Shown piece after piece: positions 1 to 8,194 of a stretch of DNA of 37,387 nucleotides. Under the pieces are notes generated by a model that had not been told where the DNA came from, made no database searches, and was given only the letters and a program-made list of their open reading frames with translations. The stretch is from Lachnospiraceae bacterium (GTDB taxonomy: Bacteria > Bacillota > Clostridia > Lachnospirales > Lachnospiraceae): positions 1-37,387 of the forward strand of contig JAGAQU010000021.1 in NCBI GenBank assembly GCA_017622575.1, written 5' to 3'. Positions within the stretch are counted from its first letter, which is position 1; each line of letters starts with the position of its first letter. A program made the translations under genes and the position numbers.

Positions 1-2
1 CA

Positions 3-56
3 TTTGGACTAGTCTCAATGTTAGATTACTATACCGAAAGGTGTGTTACTTGTTAA
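3..56 (+). CDS. C-terminal tail of group II intron reverse transcriptase/maturase (partial)
   Basis: The reading frame is open from the window edge and encodes 17 residues ending in LDYYTERCVTC before a TAA stop at 54-56. It lies immediately 5' of RNA that folds like intron domains V and VI, which is where an intron-encoded protein ends. The identification rests mainly on that position and on the maturase-like look of the tail. The rest of the gene is outside the window. Confidence 0.5.
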   Translation, partial: FGLVSMLDYYTERCVTC

Positions 57-63
57 GTTGATT

Positions 64-139
64 GAACCGCCGTGTACGGAACCGTACGCACGGTGGTGTG
101 AGAGGTCGGGGATTTAATCAAAATCCCCTCCTACTCGAT
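64..139 (+). mobile_element. 3' end of a group II intron (domains V and VI)
   Basis: Domain V is readable at about 64-98: a lower stem CCGCCGTG (67-74) pairs with CACGGTGG (89-96), a two-base bulge follows, and TACG/CGTA closes a GAAC loop. The 5' strand carries a CGC triad, as in bacterial class C (IIC) introns. Domain VI is the stem GGGGATTT (108-115)/AAATCCCC (121-128), followed by CTACTCGAT as the 3' end. The 3' splice boundary is best placed at 139, only 8 bp beyond the stop codon of the oppositely oriented DUF5684 gene. IIC introns are known to insert beside terminator hairpins, and this position fits that habit. The body of the intron is outside the window. Confidence 0.7.
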
Positions 140-147
140 TGCTGATA

Positions 148-528
148 TTACTGTGGTCCGACATATTCGGAGCTGCCAAAGCCCAGGATCAAAATGAAAA
201 TGGTATTTAAGAATAAAAGGCCAAATCCGAATCCGGTGCCCTGACCGAATGCTTTTGCAAGCTTGAATAACATGATGATTCCGAAAATTGCACCGACACA
301 GGGAACAAATGTCAATAAGAACAACCATCCGTTGCCCCATGCGATATCGTACAGGCAGTATGTATTGTAAAAGGGAATCAGGCTGGCCCAACCGGGTTTA
401 CCTGCCTTTACAAATACCTTCCACATTGCAACGATGGTGAGCACACAGATTGCCAACATGATAATCATATAAACTGCATAAAAACCTGCTCCGACAGCTG
501 CAACTGCTGCATCATAATTTCCTTCCAT
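148..528 (-). CDS. DUF5684 family small membrane protein
   Basis: 126 aa. An N-terminal hydrophobic segment (about residues 15-37) is followed by the family hallmark KPGWASLIPFYNTYCLYDIAWG and two or three more membrane segments. The function of DUF5684 is not known; such proteins are probable inner-membrane proteins. The start is fixed by GGAGG about 9 nt upstream, and a TTGACT-17-TATCAT promoter lies at 568-596. The 3' end almost touches a group II intron, so the natural terminator of the gene has probably been displaced to the far side of that element. Confidence 0.8.
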   Translation of the reverse strand: MEGNYDAAVAAVGAGFYAVYMIIMLAICVLTIVAMWKVFVKAGKPGWASLIPFYNTYCLYDIAWGNGWLFLLTFVPCVGAIFGIIMLFKLAKAFGQGTGFGFGLLFLNTIFILILGFGSSEYVGPQ

Positions 529-567
529 AGCATAATCCTCCCTTCATAAGAATAAACTACATTTTTA

Positions 568-596
568 ATGATAGAGTATATTATAGGGAAAGTCAA
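568..596 (-). promoter_or_regulatory. Sigma-70 type promoter of the DUF5684 gene
   Basis: Read on the minus strand: -35 TTGACT (591-596), 17-bp spacer, -10 TATCAT (568-573). The start codon lies about 40 bp downstream of the -10 box. Confidence 0.55.
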
Positions 597-714
597 TTTA
601 TAAATATTCTATAAAAAATATAAAAATTTGGTAATTTTGCTACATTTTAAAGAAAAAAGTTGTATGATATCTTTTATACATAAAATAATGAGTCTGATGT
701 AAGGGATGGATCAT

Positions 715-1494
715 ATGGATATATTGATAAAATTGATCGTTTGTTTTTTGGCAGGTATGGGAGCAGGACTTGGAACCGGGTTTGCGGGAATGAGTGCGGC
801 AGCGGTGATTTCCCCCATGCTGATCACCTTTCTCGATATGCCTGCTTATGAGGCGGTGGGAATAGCCCTTGCCTCGGACGTGCTTGCCAGTGCGGTATCT
901 GCTTATACATATGGAAAGAATAAAAATCTGGATATCAAAAACGGTCTGGTGATGATGGCAGCTGTGCTTCTTGTCACTATGCTTGGAAGCTATGTTGCAA
1001 GCCTCGTACCCAACAGGACCATGGGAAGCTTTTCCATGGTAATGACGCTGCTTCTCGGAATCAAATTTATTGCAAAGCCTGTTATGACTACCAGGGAAAG
1101 CATGGCATCGGTATCGCCTAAAAAGCGTTTTGTGCAATCGGTTATCTGCGGAAGCATGATCGGATTTATCTGCGGATTCGTGGGAGCAGGAGGCGGAATG
1201 ATGATGCTTCTGATCCTCACAAGTGTACTTGGCTATGAACTAAAGACAGCGGTGGGAACCAGTGTATTCATTATGGCTTTCACTGCATTTACGGGAGCGG
1301 TATCGCATTTTGCCATCGGCGGGATGCCGGATATCCTGTTGCTTGTGCTCTGTGTAGTCTTTACCCTGATCTGGGCAAGGATTGCGGCCAGGTTTGCCAA
1401 TAAGGCATCTGCCGAAACGTTAAACCGGGTTACGGGAATCGTGCTGGTGATCCTTGGCGGTGCCATGGTACTGGTAAATTATCTTTTGAAATAA
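715..1494 (+). CDS. TauE/SafE family anion permease
   Basis: 259 aa from this start. An integral membrane protein with about seven or eight hydrophobic segments in two similar halves, each opening with a glycine-rich helix (GMGAGLGTGFAGMSAAAVISP and GFICGFVGAGGGMMMLL), the pattern of the TauE/SafE (DUF81) family. Members export or import sulfite, sulfoacetate or other organic anions; the substrate here cannot be read from sequence. An in-frame ATG at 706 directly abuts the AAGGG ribosome site (701-705), whereas ATG 715 sits 9 nt from it, so 715 is preferred. It is monocistronic, with a terminator straight after the stop. Confidence 0.88.
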   Translation: MDILIKLIVCFLAGMGAGLGTGFAGMSAAAVISPMLITFLDMPAYEAVGIALASDVLASAVSAYTYGKNKNLDIKNGLVMMAAVLLVTMLGSYVASLVPNRTMGSFSMVMTLLLGIKFIAKPVMTTRESMASVSPKKRFVQSVICGSMIGFICGFVGAGGGMMMLLILTSVLGYELKTAVGTSVFIMAFTAFTGAVSHFAIGGMPDILLLVLCVVFTLIWARIAARFANKASAETLNRVTGIVLVILGGAMVLVNYLLK

Positions 1495-1497
1495 TAA

Positions 1498-1536
1498 ATA
1501 TCACTTGACTGTATATTGTTCGAGTGATATTTTTTA
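1498..1536 (+). terminator. Rho-independent terminator after the TauE/SafE gene
   Basis: Stem ATATCACTTGA (1498-1508) pairs with TCGAGTGATAT (1520-1530) with one G-T pair, followed by a run of T. The 206 bp from here to the next gene hold a small hairpin around 1606-1620 (GCAGCC/GGCTGC) and no gene I can support. Confidence 0.85.
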
Positions 1537-1742
1537 TTATATATTTTATATCATGTATGTTCACAGGACATATCTTTTTTTGCTTGTTGGCCGTTTCGGT
1601 CGCAGCCTATGGCTGCTGTTTCCCTTAATGAATATCTGGTTGTGAGGTGATGCCTATGAGTGTGATTCTTCTTTGTCGGATCTGACGACTCGCAAAGTGT
1701 GTTGCGTTTGGCGTGAAAGAATAAGATGAGAAGGAGAATTTT

Positions 1743-2669
1743 ATGGAAAGCACAATATATCAGATCTATGATAAGATGCTTAAAAAGATATTGACACTGT
1801 CATCGCTGTCTGTGGTGAACCTGATCAATGGTTTATTTGGGACAGATTATCCTAAGGACAGTAAAGTCAGTTATAACTGGACGGAATTTGAAAAAGAGGA
1901 TTTAAGGAAAATACTTGCAGACACGATTCTGACCATTAATGGGAAATACAGTTATCATATGGAAGCACAGATGGACAGAGATAATGCAATCATTCTTCGG
2001 GTTTTCGATTATGGTTATAACCATGCATTGCGCAGTGCTAAAGAAGAGAACGGTATTTGGATTTTGAAGTTCCCGGAGCCTAAGGTTATTTATCTTTATG
2101 CTGAGAATCGAATCCCTGATGAATATGCGCTAAAGTTGAAATTTGGAACACAGGGAGAATTTACATACAGGGTTTCAACATTCAAATATCAGGAAGCCTC
2201 CATCAGGGAGCTTAACGAGAAGAAAATGGTTATCCTTATACCGTTTAAGCTTTTGAAATTAAGAAAATTGTTGGAAAAAGACCGTTCAAAAGAAAACCTT
2301 TTTGCGTTGAAAAACCTGATACAGAATGATATAATCGGAAGCATAGAAGAGAATCTTGCTTTGGGTAATATTACTTTTCAGGATGCACAGAAATTGAAGA
2401 GGTATACCCATAAGCTGTATGAACACATTTATGCCCACTATAAGGAAATGGAGGAGCTGAATGAAATGACAGATGAATCTCTGATGCTGGATATTGATAT
2501 TATTGAGAAAAAGCATGAAACAGAGCTGGATGAAGTAAAAGAAAAGTTTACAGAAAAATTGGCCGAGAAAGAGAATGCGTTGATTGAAAAGCAGAATGAT
2601 CTCGAAAAAGCGGAGTCAGAGATTGCCAGACTGAAAAAACTTTTAGAAAACGCAGGTATCTCATCATAA
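1743..2669 (+). CDS. Rpn family / PD-(D/E)XK nuclease-type protein with C-terminal coiled coil
   Basis: 308 aa. The N-terminal two thirds resemble Rpn-like 'PD-(D/E)XK nuclease family transposase' proteins abundant in Lachnospiraceae: an N-terminal region with D and E positions, then the core motif YHMEAQMDRD around residue 77, which matches the (E)xQ active-site strand. Residues about 245-302 are strongly charged and form a likely coiled coil (EKFTEKLAEKENALIEKQND). Rpn proteins are DNA endonucleases that promote recombination; many copies in gut Firmicutes are uncharacterised. The start has GAAGGAGAA about 6 nt upstream. A second, divergent family member lies at 8195-9379 on the other strand. 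Confidence 0.75.
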   Translation: MESTIYQIYDKMLKKILTLSSLSVVNLINGLFGTDYPKDSKVSYNWTEFEKEDLRKILADTILTINGKYSYHMEAQMDRDNAIILRVFDYGYNHALRSAKEENGIWILKFPEPKVIYLYAENRIPDEYALKLKFGTQGEFTYRVSTFKYQEASIRELNEKKMVILIPFKLLKLRKLLEKDRSKENLFALKNLIQNDIIGSIEENLALGNITFQDAQKLKRYTHKLYEHIYAHYKEMEELNEMTDESLMLDIDIIEKKHETELDEVKEKFTEKLAEKENALIEKQNDLEKAESEIARLKKLLENAGISS

Positions 2670-2682
2670 TCATGTGTGATTC

Positions 2683-2724
2683 AATAGGGTAAGACTTCAA
2701 AGCAGTCCTGCCCTATTATTTTCT
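2683..2724. terminator. Terminator hairpin between the Rpn gene and the TrmH remnant
   Basis: AATAGGG (2683-2689) pairs with CCCTATT (2711-2717), with an inner GACT/AGTC stem, followed by ATTTTCTTCTT. It ends the Rpn gene on the plus strand. It also covers the stop codon of the decayed TrmH gene on the minus strand, so it may have served both genes. Confidence 0.65.
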
Positions 2725-3060
2725 TCTTCTTTGCCTTGTAACCTTATACATCAGGATAGAAGCGGCGCAGCTGACATTAAAGGAAGAAGCATAGGATTTT
2801 TCTGACATGGGAATTGTGTAGAGTAAATGGGATGCTGCTTGTGGGCAGTAGTTCCCAAAGTGGTGAAATCAGGATATTTCTTTTTGAGTTCACTGATGTA
2901 TTCAAAAAGTACATTGTTGTCGGCGATTCTGATTACATGAAGGTTGAAGAACGATCCCATTGCTGAGACCACCACATCTGGATCATATAAGTCTACGGAA
3001 TGTCACGTGATTTCCCTTGTTGGAGGGTCTGTCAAAAAGAACGATAAAAGGATTCAATAG
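2716..3060 (-). pseudogene. Decayed TrmH/SpoU-type RNA methyltransferase
   Basis: Three pieces in different frames read as one SPOUT methyltransferase. First is PFIVLFDRPSNKGN near 3010-3051. Next, about 2830-2990, is LYDPDVVVSAMGSFFNLHVI followed by VLFEYISELKKKYPDF. Last, about 2716-2805, is TIPMSEKSYASSFNVSCAA followed by SILMYKVTRQRRRK and a TAA stop at 2716-2718. The stretch between the SNKGN motif and DLYDPD is missing. So is the knot region with the SAM-binding GNE..GLS motif, between HPIY and TIPMS. At least two internal deletions with frame changes therefore make this a non-functional remnant. No other methyltransferase of this type is in the window. Confidence 0.75.
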
Positions 3061-3102
3061 TGAAAGATAAAATAAATCAATAAAATTGATTAAAATCACT
3101 CC

Positions 3103-3131
3103 TTGATAACATCAAGAAAGTATGATAGTAT
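3103..3131 (+). promoter_or_regulatory. Promoter of the T-box/leuA transcript
   Basis: -35 TTGATA (3103-3108), 17-bp spacer, -10 TAGTAT (3126-3131). The spacing is ideal and transcription would begin near 3138, just before the T-box leader. The same TAGTAT -10 box is seen at 9964-9969. Confidence 0.5.
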
Positions 3132-3139
3132 TTAATCTG

Positions 3140-3457
3140 TCAAAAGAAATTGAATATGTAAATGCGAGGAAGAGGAATAGTAACTTAAAAGCCGGAAATC
3201 AGAGAGCTGCCGGGAGGTGCAAGGCAGCCGTTAGCGGAAAGCGAACTCACCTTGGAGCAGCTGGCTGAAGACTCTGATAGCTGACAGAATTTTAGCGCAA
3301 AGGAGTTGTGTAGGTACAGACGGATAATCCCGCCGTAGAAGGGAGAAGACATGATAGTGTCTGATGAGAGCATGGCAACAGCCGTGAAGTAGAGTGGTAC
3401 CGCGTAAGAAGTTACGTCTCTATGAAAGTGTGAGGAGCATTTTCATAGAGTTTTTTT
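3140..3457 (+). promoter_or_regulatory. T-box leader (tRNA-sensing riboswitch) with terminator
   Basis: A 300-nt leader with T-box hallmarks: a GGAAGAG..AGTA segment at the base of stem I, an AGAGAGCTG..GGTG..AAGGCAGC distal part (about 3204-3230), the T-box sequence AGTGGTACCGCG (3393-3404) that pairs with the uncharged tRNA acceptor end in the antiterminator, and a terminator CTCTATGAAA (3418-3427)/TTTCATAGAG (3441-3450) followed by T7. It precedes a leucine-pathway gene, so tRNA-Leu is expected. CTC triplets occur at 3246-3248 and 3272-3274, but I could not fold stem I firmly enough to assign the specifier. Confidence 0.9.
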
Positions 3458-3520
3458 GTGTCACAGGATATTTTTGTGAAAAAAGAAAAAGTAAGGCGAA
3501 GAGCCGAATGGAGGAGAAGT

Positions 3521-5518
3521 ATGAACGTAGCAGAAAAGTATGGAAAATCTTATTTTATGCCCCCGGTGACAACCTATGACTGGGTAAAAAAGGACACCAT
3601 TGAGAAAGCACCCATCTGGTGCAGTGTAGACTTAAGGGATGGCAATCAGGCGCTGATTGAGCCAATGAATCTGGAGGAAAAATTACAGTTTTTCAAGATG
3701 TTGGTAGACATCGGATTTAAGGAAATCGAAGTGGGATTCCCGGCAGCCTCCGACACGGAATATAATTTTATCCGCGCCCTGATCGAGAGAGATATGATCC
3801 CCTCGGATGTTACCATTCAGGTGCTGACTCAGGCCAGAGAGCACATTATCAAGAAGACCTTTGAAGCGGTGAAGGGTGCGCCTCATGCGGTGATCCATCT
3901 TTACAATTCCACCTCTGTGGCACAGAGAGAACAGGTATTTCGCAAGAGCAAAGAGGAAGTAAAACAGCTGGCGATTGACGGTGCAAAGCTGTTAAAGCAG
4001 CTGGCAGATGAAACAGACGGTAACTTTACCTTTGAATACAGCCCGGAGAGCTTCCCCGGAACAGAAGTGGACTATGCGCTGGATGTGTGCAATGCGGTGC
4101 TGGATGTGTGGAAGCCCGTAAAAGAGAATAAAGCGATCATCAATATTCCGACGACCGTACAGATTGCGATGCCTCATGTCTTCGCTTCCCAGGTGGAATA
4201 TTTCCATAAAAATCTGAAATACAGGGAAAATGTGGTGCTCAGTGTGCATCCCCACAACGACAGGGGATGCGGTGTCTCCGATGCGGAGCTGGGTGTACTG
4301 GCAGGTGCAGACAGAATCGAGGGAACCTTATTCGGAAACGGAGAGAGAACCGGTAACGTGGATATCATCACGGTGGCAATGAACATGGTGTGCCACGGTG
4401 TGGAACCGGGACTTGATTTTTCCGATATTCCCAGGATACGGGAAACCTATGAATTACTGACAGGCATGAGAGTTTATGAGCGTGCTCCCTATGCGGGAGA
4501 TCTGGTATTTACCGCATTTTCCGGTTCTCATCAGGATGCTATCTCCAAGGGCATGGCGTGGTGGAAGGAAGGCAAGAGCGGCGGAAGATGGGATGTGCCT
4601 TATCTTCCCATCGATCCCGAAGATATCGGTCGTGAGTATGAATCCGACGTAATCCGTATCAACAGCCAGTCCGGCAAGGGCGGAATTGCCTTTATCCTGA
4701 AGCAGAACTTCGGCATTTCCCTGCCGGATAAGATGAAAGAGGAAGTGGGCTATCTGATGAAGGGTGTTTCCGACAGAAAGCACAGCGAACTTGCACCCTC
4801 TGACATCTACCAGATTTTTGAAGATAATTATATTGAACAGAGAGAAGTATTTAACATTCCCGAATGTCATTTCAAGCAGACAAAGGAAGGTATTACTGCG
4901 GAAGTAACCATCGAGCAGAATAAGGAAAGAAGAGTGATCGAGACCTCCGGTAACGGACGACTGGATGCTGTCAGCAACGCCATCAAGCTGTATTTCGGCG
5001 TCAGCTATGAGCTTTCTGTTTACGAGGAAAATGCGATTTCTAAAGGCTCCTCTTCCAAGGCGGCTGCCTATGTGGGCATTGTAAAGGACGGCAAAATGTA
5101 CTGGGGCGTTGGTATCGATGAAGATATCATTAAGAGTTCCATTGCAGCGCTTGTGTCTGCAGGCAACAAGATGGCAGAAAGTGAAAATATAAAAGAGGGC
5201 CGGGAAGAGCGTATTGTAGACATCATGAATTATTTAAAGAATCACTACAAGGACGTTACCCTGGATGAACTGGCAGAGAATTTCAATCTCTCCAAGCCTT
5301 ACCTTTCCAAATACATCAAAGAAAATGCGGGGATTACCTTCCAGGAGGCTGTAAAGAAGGCGAGGATGAAGAAGGCGAGGAGCCTGCTAAAGGAATCCAA
5401 TCAGACAGTGGAGAGTATTGCAGCGACGGTAGGCTATGAGAATGTGGAGCATTTTAACAGGCTGTTTAAGAAATCCTACGGGATGACGCCTGTCCAGTTC
5501 CGCAGGGAGAGCAGATAA
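3521..5518 (+). CDS. leuA: 2-isopropylmalate synthase fused to a C-terminal AraC-family DNA-binding domain
   Basis: 665 aa from ATG 3521, which has GGAGGAG 5 nt upstream; the frame stays open back into the T-box terminator. Residues about 12-430 are the DRE-TIM-type barrel that condenses acetyl-CoA with 2-ketoisovalerate: DLRDGNQ (from D37) and the metal-binding HPHNDRGCG (from H243). About residues 450-550 are the LeuA allosteric/dimer domain ([30 protein letters not shown]), where leucine binds in characterised enzymes. Residues 561-665 form a complete AraC/XylS domain with both helix-turn-helix units ([19 protein letters not shown] and [20 protein letters not shown]) and the closing GMTPVQFR. 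No frameshift or stop separates the parts. The usual enzyme ends near residue 555, so the regulator half is an addition. nagA starts 22 bp downstream. A DNA-binding role is inferred from the domain only. Confidence 0.93.
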   Translation: MNVAEKYGKSYFMPPVTTYDWVKKDTIEKAPIWCSVDLRDGNQALIEPMNLEEKLQFFKMLVDIGFKEIEVGFPAASDTEYNFIRALIERDMIPSDVTIQVLTQAREHIIKKTFEAVKGAPHAVIHLYNSTSVAQREQVFRKSKEEVKQLAIDGAKLLKQLADETDGNFTFEYSPESFPGTEVDYALDVCNAVLDVWKPVKENKAIINIPTTVQIAMPHVFASQVEYFHKNLKYRENVVLSVHPHNDRGCGVSDAELGVLAGADRIEGTLFGNGERTGNVDIITVAMNMVCHGVEPGLDFSDIPRIRETYELLTGMRVYERAPYAGDLVFTAFSGSHQDAISKGMAWWKEGKSGGRWDVPYLPIDPEDIGREYESDVIRINSQSGKGGIAFILKQNFGISLPDKMKEEVGYLMKGVSDRKHSELAPSDIYQIFEDNYIEQREVFNIPECHFKQTKEGITAEVTIEQNKERRVIETSGNGRLDAVSNAIKLYFGVSYELSVYEENAISKGSSSKAAAYVGIVKDGKMYWGVGIDEDIIKSSIAALVSAGNKMAESENIKEGREERIVDIMNYLKNHYKDVTLDELAENFNLSKPYLSKYIKENAGITFQEAVKKARMKKARSLLKESNQTVESIAATVGYENVEHFNRLFKKSYGMTPVQFRRESR

Positions 5519-5540
5519 TTTCCCCGAAAGGAATCCTGAA

Positions 5541-6676
5541 ATGATCATCAGAAATGCCTGTGTATACACGGAAGAAGGCAGATTTGAAGCCAAAAATATT
5601 TATATAGAAGGAACGGAGTTTGCAGATCAGCCCCGGCAGGAGAAGGAAGTGCTTGCCGGAGAAGGCTGCATAGCCATTCCGGGACTTACCGACATTCACT
5701 TTCACGGCTGTATGGGAGCGGATTTTAGTGACGGCAATATGAGGGCACTTGACGAGATTGCCGGCTATGAAGCAAAGAATGGAATCACCACTATCGTGCC
5801 TGCCACTATGACGCTTCCTGAGGAGCTGCTGCAGCAAAGCTGTGAAGTGGCCTGTGAATTCAGAAAACAGCAGGAGGCGGGTAAAAAAGAAAAAAAGCAG
5901 TACTTTGCGGTATCCATATGGAGGGGCCTTTTGTGTCCGAAGAGAAATTGGGCGCCCAGAACCCGGACTATGTCAGGAGAGCGGATCAGAAGATGTTCGA
6001 CCGGATGCAGGAAAAGAGCGGAGGAATGATCCGGTTTGTGGATATTGCGCCGGAGACCGATGGGGCAATGGACTTCATCCGTGAAAATAAGAAAAGAACG
6101 GTACTCTCCCTTGCCCACACCGGAGCAGACTACGATACGGCGGGAAAGGCATTTGCGGCGGGAGTCAGTCATGTGACCCATCTGTATAATGCCATGACAC
6201 CATTTACCCACAGAAATCCGGGCGTGATCGGTGCCGCAGTGGATGCAAAGGCAGAGGCGGAACTGATCTGTGACGGTGTCCATGTGCATCCCTCTGCTGT
6301 CAGAATGGCCCTTAAGCTCTTTGGAGAGGACCGTATTATTTTTATCAGTGACAGCATGCGGGCAGCAGGGCTTAAGGATGGCGCTTACACACTGGGCGGT
6401 CAGAAGGTGGAGGTAAAAGGCCGGTATGCCCGCCTTGAGAACGGTAATCTGGCAGGCTCGGTGACAAATCTGATGGACTGCCTGAGATGGGCGGTAAAGG
6501 TAGCGGGAATCCCGCTTACAACTGCTGTGAAATGCGCGGCAGTCAATCCCGCAAAAAGCGCGGGAATCTACGAAAAATATGGCAGCATTACGCCGGGTAA
6601 AGCTGCCAATCTGGTTTTATTAAGAAAAGAAGATCTTCCCATCAAAAGTGTGATACTTAACGGGGAAATTTTGTGA
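5541..6676 (+). CDS. nagA: N-acetylglucosamine-6-phosphate deacetylase, split by a -1 frameshift
   Basis: The enzyme removes acetate from GlcNAc-6-P in the cytoplasm. Frame 1 (5541-6029) holds the N-terminus with the metal motif DIHFHG. The second frame (to 6676) holds the rest: GIHMEGPF, the metal histidines in LAHTG and THLYNAMTPFTHR, and the catalytic Asp in SDSM. Both halves are well conserved and overlap, and a single -1 step in the A-rich tract at 5883-5897 joins them into about 378 aa, normal for NagA. Read that way the junction gives KKAVLCGIHMEGPF, which looks like other NagA proteins; the zero frame gives KKQYFAVSIW and stops at 6029. This may be a mutation, a homopolymer sequencing error or programmed frameshifting. 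The 3' end overlaps the convergent dehydrogenase gene by 20 bp. Confidence 0.85.
5873..5897 (+). promoter_or_regulatory. Candidate -1 frameshift signal in nagA
   Basis: An in-frame slippery heptamer A AAA AAG lies at 5891-5897 (zero-frame codons AAA 5892-5894 and AAG 5895-5897). A Shine-Dalgarno-like AGGAGG sits at 5873-5878, 12 nt upstream. This is the same heptamer and a similar SD arrangement as E. coli dnaX. The shift direction (-1) is the one that restores the NagA frame. I see no strong downstream stem. Confidence 0.45.
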
Positions 6677-7652
6677 CCTCACAGTTGCTTTTTTCTCCTT
6701 TTGCAGCACTTTGGATGGAAGTAATGCCACAGCGTACCATGGACTCTGTGGCTTCTTTTGTATAGAAAGCGTAATGCTGGGTGTACAGCACATTTGGGAA
6801 TTGCTTCAGATACAGAAGGGAGCGCTTGTCCACGATCTTTGTGCCCACATGCACATGCATGATCCCCTGTTCTTCCTCGAGCGTGTCTATGCCGGCGCCG
6901 CCCACATACTCCTCCTCCAGAGCGCGGATCAGACCTTCGGTATCGATCAGTTGCCCTCTTGCGGTATTGATCAGGATCACACCCTTTTTCATCTTGTGGA
7001 TGGTCTCATAGTTGATCATATGATAATTTTCATCGGTCAGCGGGACATGGAGTGTGATGATGTCACTTTCCCGATAGAGCGTATCAAGGTCCACATAGGA
7101 GGCCAGATTTTCTATGGAAGGGTTATGGTATTTGTCACAGGCAAGAATTCTGCAGCCGAAACCGCTGAGGTTCTGAATCACAGTGGCACCGATCTTTCCC
7201 GTTCCGATGACTCCTACGGTCAAACTCCGCATTTCCCTGCCTTGAAGTCCATCTAAGGAAAAGTCATTGACCAAGGCACGGCAGATGGAAATCTTTGCTT
7301 TCCTGAGCATGATGAGCATCATCATCACGGTGAAATCAGCCACATTGTTTGGATGATAGTAAGCGTTGAAGACATGAATGCCAAGCTTTTCTGCAGCTTT
7401 GACATCGATGTGATCATAGCCGATGGTTCTGGTGGAAAGATAGAGGATGCCGTATTCCTTCATCTTCTTCAGAATCGCTTCATTTACTTTACTGTAGCCG
7501 AGAACGGAAATCCCGTCACAGCCTTTCGCTCCTTCAAGCGTTTCTTCCGTCAGGCTGTTCTTTGATAAAATTATTTCATCATTGGATTCTTTTTGAATAT
7601 CTCCGAGAATTTCCTCTTCAAAATCAACCATATCATACACATAGATTTTCAT
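6657..7652 (-). CDS. D-isomer-specific 2-hydroxyacid dehydrogenase (D-lactate dehydrogenase/VanH-like)
   Basis: 331 aa. NAD-dependent reduction of a 2-oxo acid such as pyruvate to the D-hydroxy acid. It has the Rossmann motif GVIGTGKIG, and the catalytic residues of the family are visible: Arg in NTARGQLID, Glu in GIDTLEEEQGI, His in YTQHYAFYT. The N-terminal STRTIGYDHID segment is typical of D-lactate dehydrogenases and VanH. ATG 7652 has GGAGG 7 nt upstream and is preferred over an upstream ATG that would add eight residues. A near-consensus promoter is at 7697-7725. It is convergent with nagA, overlapping by 20 bp, with no terminator between. There are no van ligase genes nearby, so a fermentative D-lactate role is more likely than vancomycin resistance. 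Confidence 0.85.
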   Translation of the reverse strand: MKIYVYDMVDFEEEILGDIQKESNDEIILSKNSLTEETLEGAKGCDGISVLGYSKVNEAILKKMKEYGILYLSTRTIGYDHIDVKAAEKLGIHVFNAYYHPNNVADFTVMMMLIMLRKAKISICRALVNDFSLDGLQGREMRSLTVGVIGTGKIGATVIQNLSGFGCRILACDKYHNPSIENLASYVDLDTLYRESDIITLHVPLTDENYHMINYETIHKMKKGVILINTARGQLIDTEGLIRALEEEYVGGAGIDTLEEEQGIMHVHVGTKIVDKRSLLYLKQFPNVLYTQHYAFYTKEATESMVRCGITSIQSAAKGEKSNCEVTKFPR

Positions 7653-7696
7653 AGTCTGCCTCCTTATGTCTGTCATAATCTGTCAAAATTTCCTTT

Positions 7697-7725
7697 ATTT
7701 TAATAGGCGGGTGTGAAATTGTCAA
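7697..7725 (-). promoter_or_regulatory. Promoter of the D-hydroxyacid dehydrogenase gene
   Basis: Minus-strand -35 TTGACA (7720-7725), 17-bp spacer, -10 TAAAAT (7697-7702): a near-consensus sigma-70 promoter about 45 bp before the start codon. Confidence 0.75.
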
Positions 7726-7911
7726 TGACAGAGCAACTTATATACAGAGTTTTTCACCGAACGGATCAAACATTTATTTGACTATTTAGTTTTGAAATTT
7801 TTTATAAAATTCGTAACCTTTTAGGAGACAGAGGGGTGTGTTACGTATTAGAAGAATGCTGAAAAATATCAAAGAATAAATAATTTACCTAAAGGCACTA
7901 AGCAATCAGTA

Positions 7912-8076
7912 ATGAGGGAGCATTATCCGTCGCCAAGATTGTTGAAGGGTAAGACTGTGGAGAAAATGGCAGGAGAATTAATATCGGTCAGCTATAATCG
8001 GTTTTCCGCACGGAAGTGTCAGAAGATACTGGATGCCGTAAAGGCAGAGTCAAATGGTAAAATTTTATTCAAATGA
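7912..8076 (+). pseudogene. Possible remnant of an IS110-type transposase
   Basis: A 54-codon frame (MREHYPSPRLLKGKTVEKMA...) reads like the stretch between the two catalytic parts of IS110-family transposases: YPSP..LL, a helical segment and a SARKCQKILDAVKAES helix. No ribosome site precedes it, and the flanks (7680-7911 and 8077-8142) hold nothing I can assign. The match is from memory of the family pattern, so the call is tentative; it could be an unrelated scrap. Confidence 0.3.
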
Positions 8077-8142
8077 CACATTATTACCAGCTTGGAGGGA
8101 TTTATCTGACCAAGAAGATAAAAAAGAATTGAAAGATGCAAC

Positions 8143-8178
8143 AAAAGACCTTCCGCAAAAATAAGAGGAAGGTCTTTT
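8143..8178. terminator. Bidirectional terminator
   Basis: A perfect 12-bp stem AAAAGACCTTCC (8143-8154)/GGAAGGTCTTTT (8167-8178) with A-rich and T-rich shoulders. It ends the minus-strand Rpn-type gene that stops at 8195. Confidence 0.85.
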
Positions 8179-8194
8179 GCATGGTGCTGTGTCA

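Noticed and set aside
3458..3520. N-terminal extension of LeuA starting at GTG 3458
   Set aside because: It would start inside the T-box terminator and has no ribosome site; GGAGGAG and ATG 3521 fit the family start.
6657..7652. Vancomycin-resistance vanH
   Set aside because: The sequence is VanH-like, but no D-Ala-D-Lac ligase, VanX or VanRS genes are near. Ordinary D-lactate dehydrogenase is enough.
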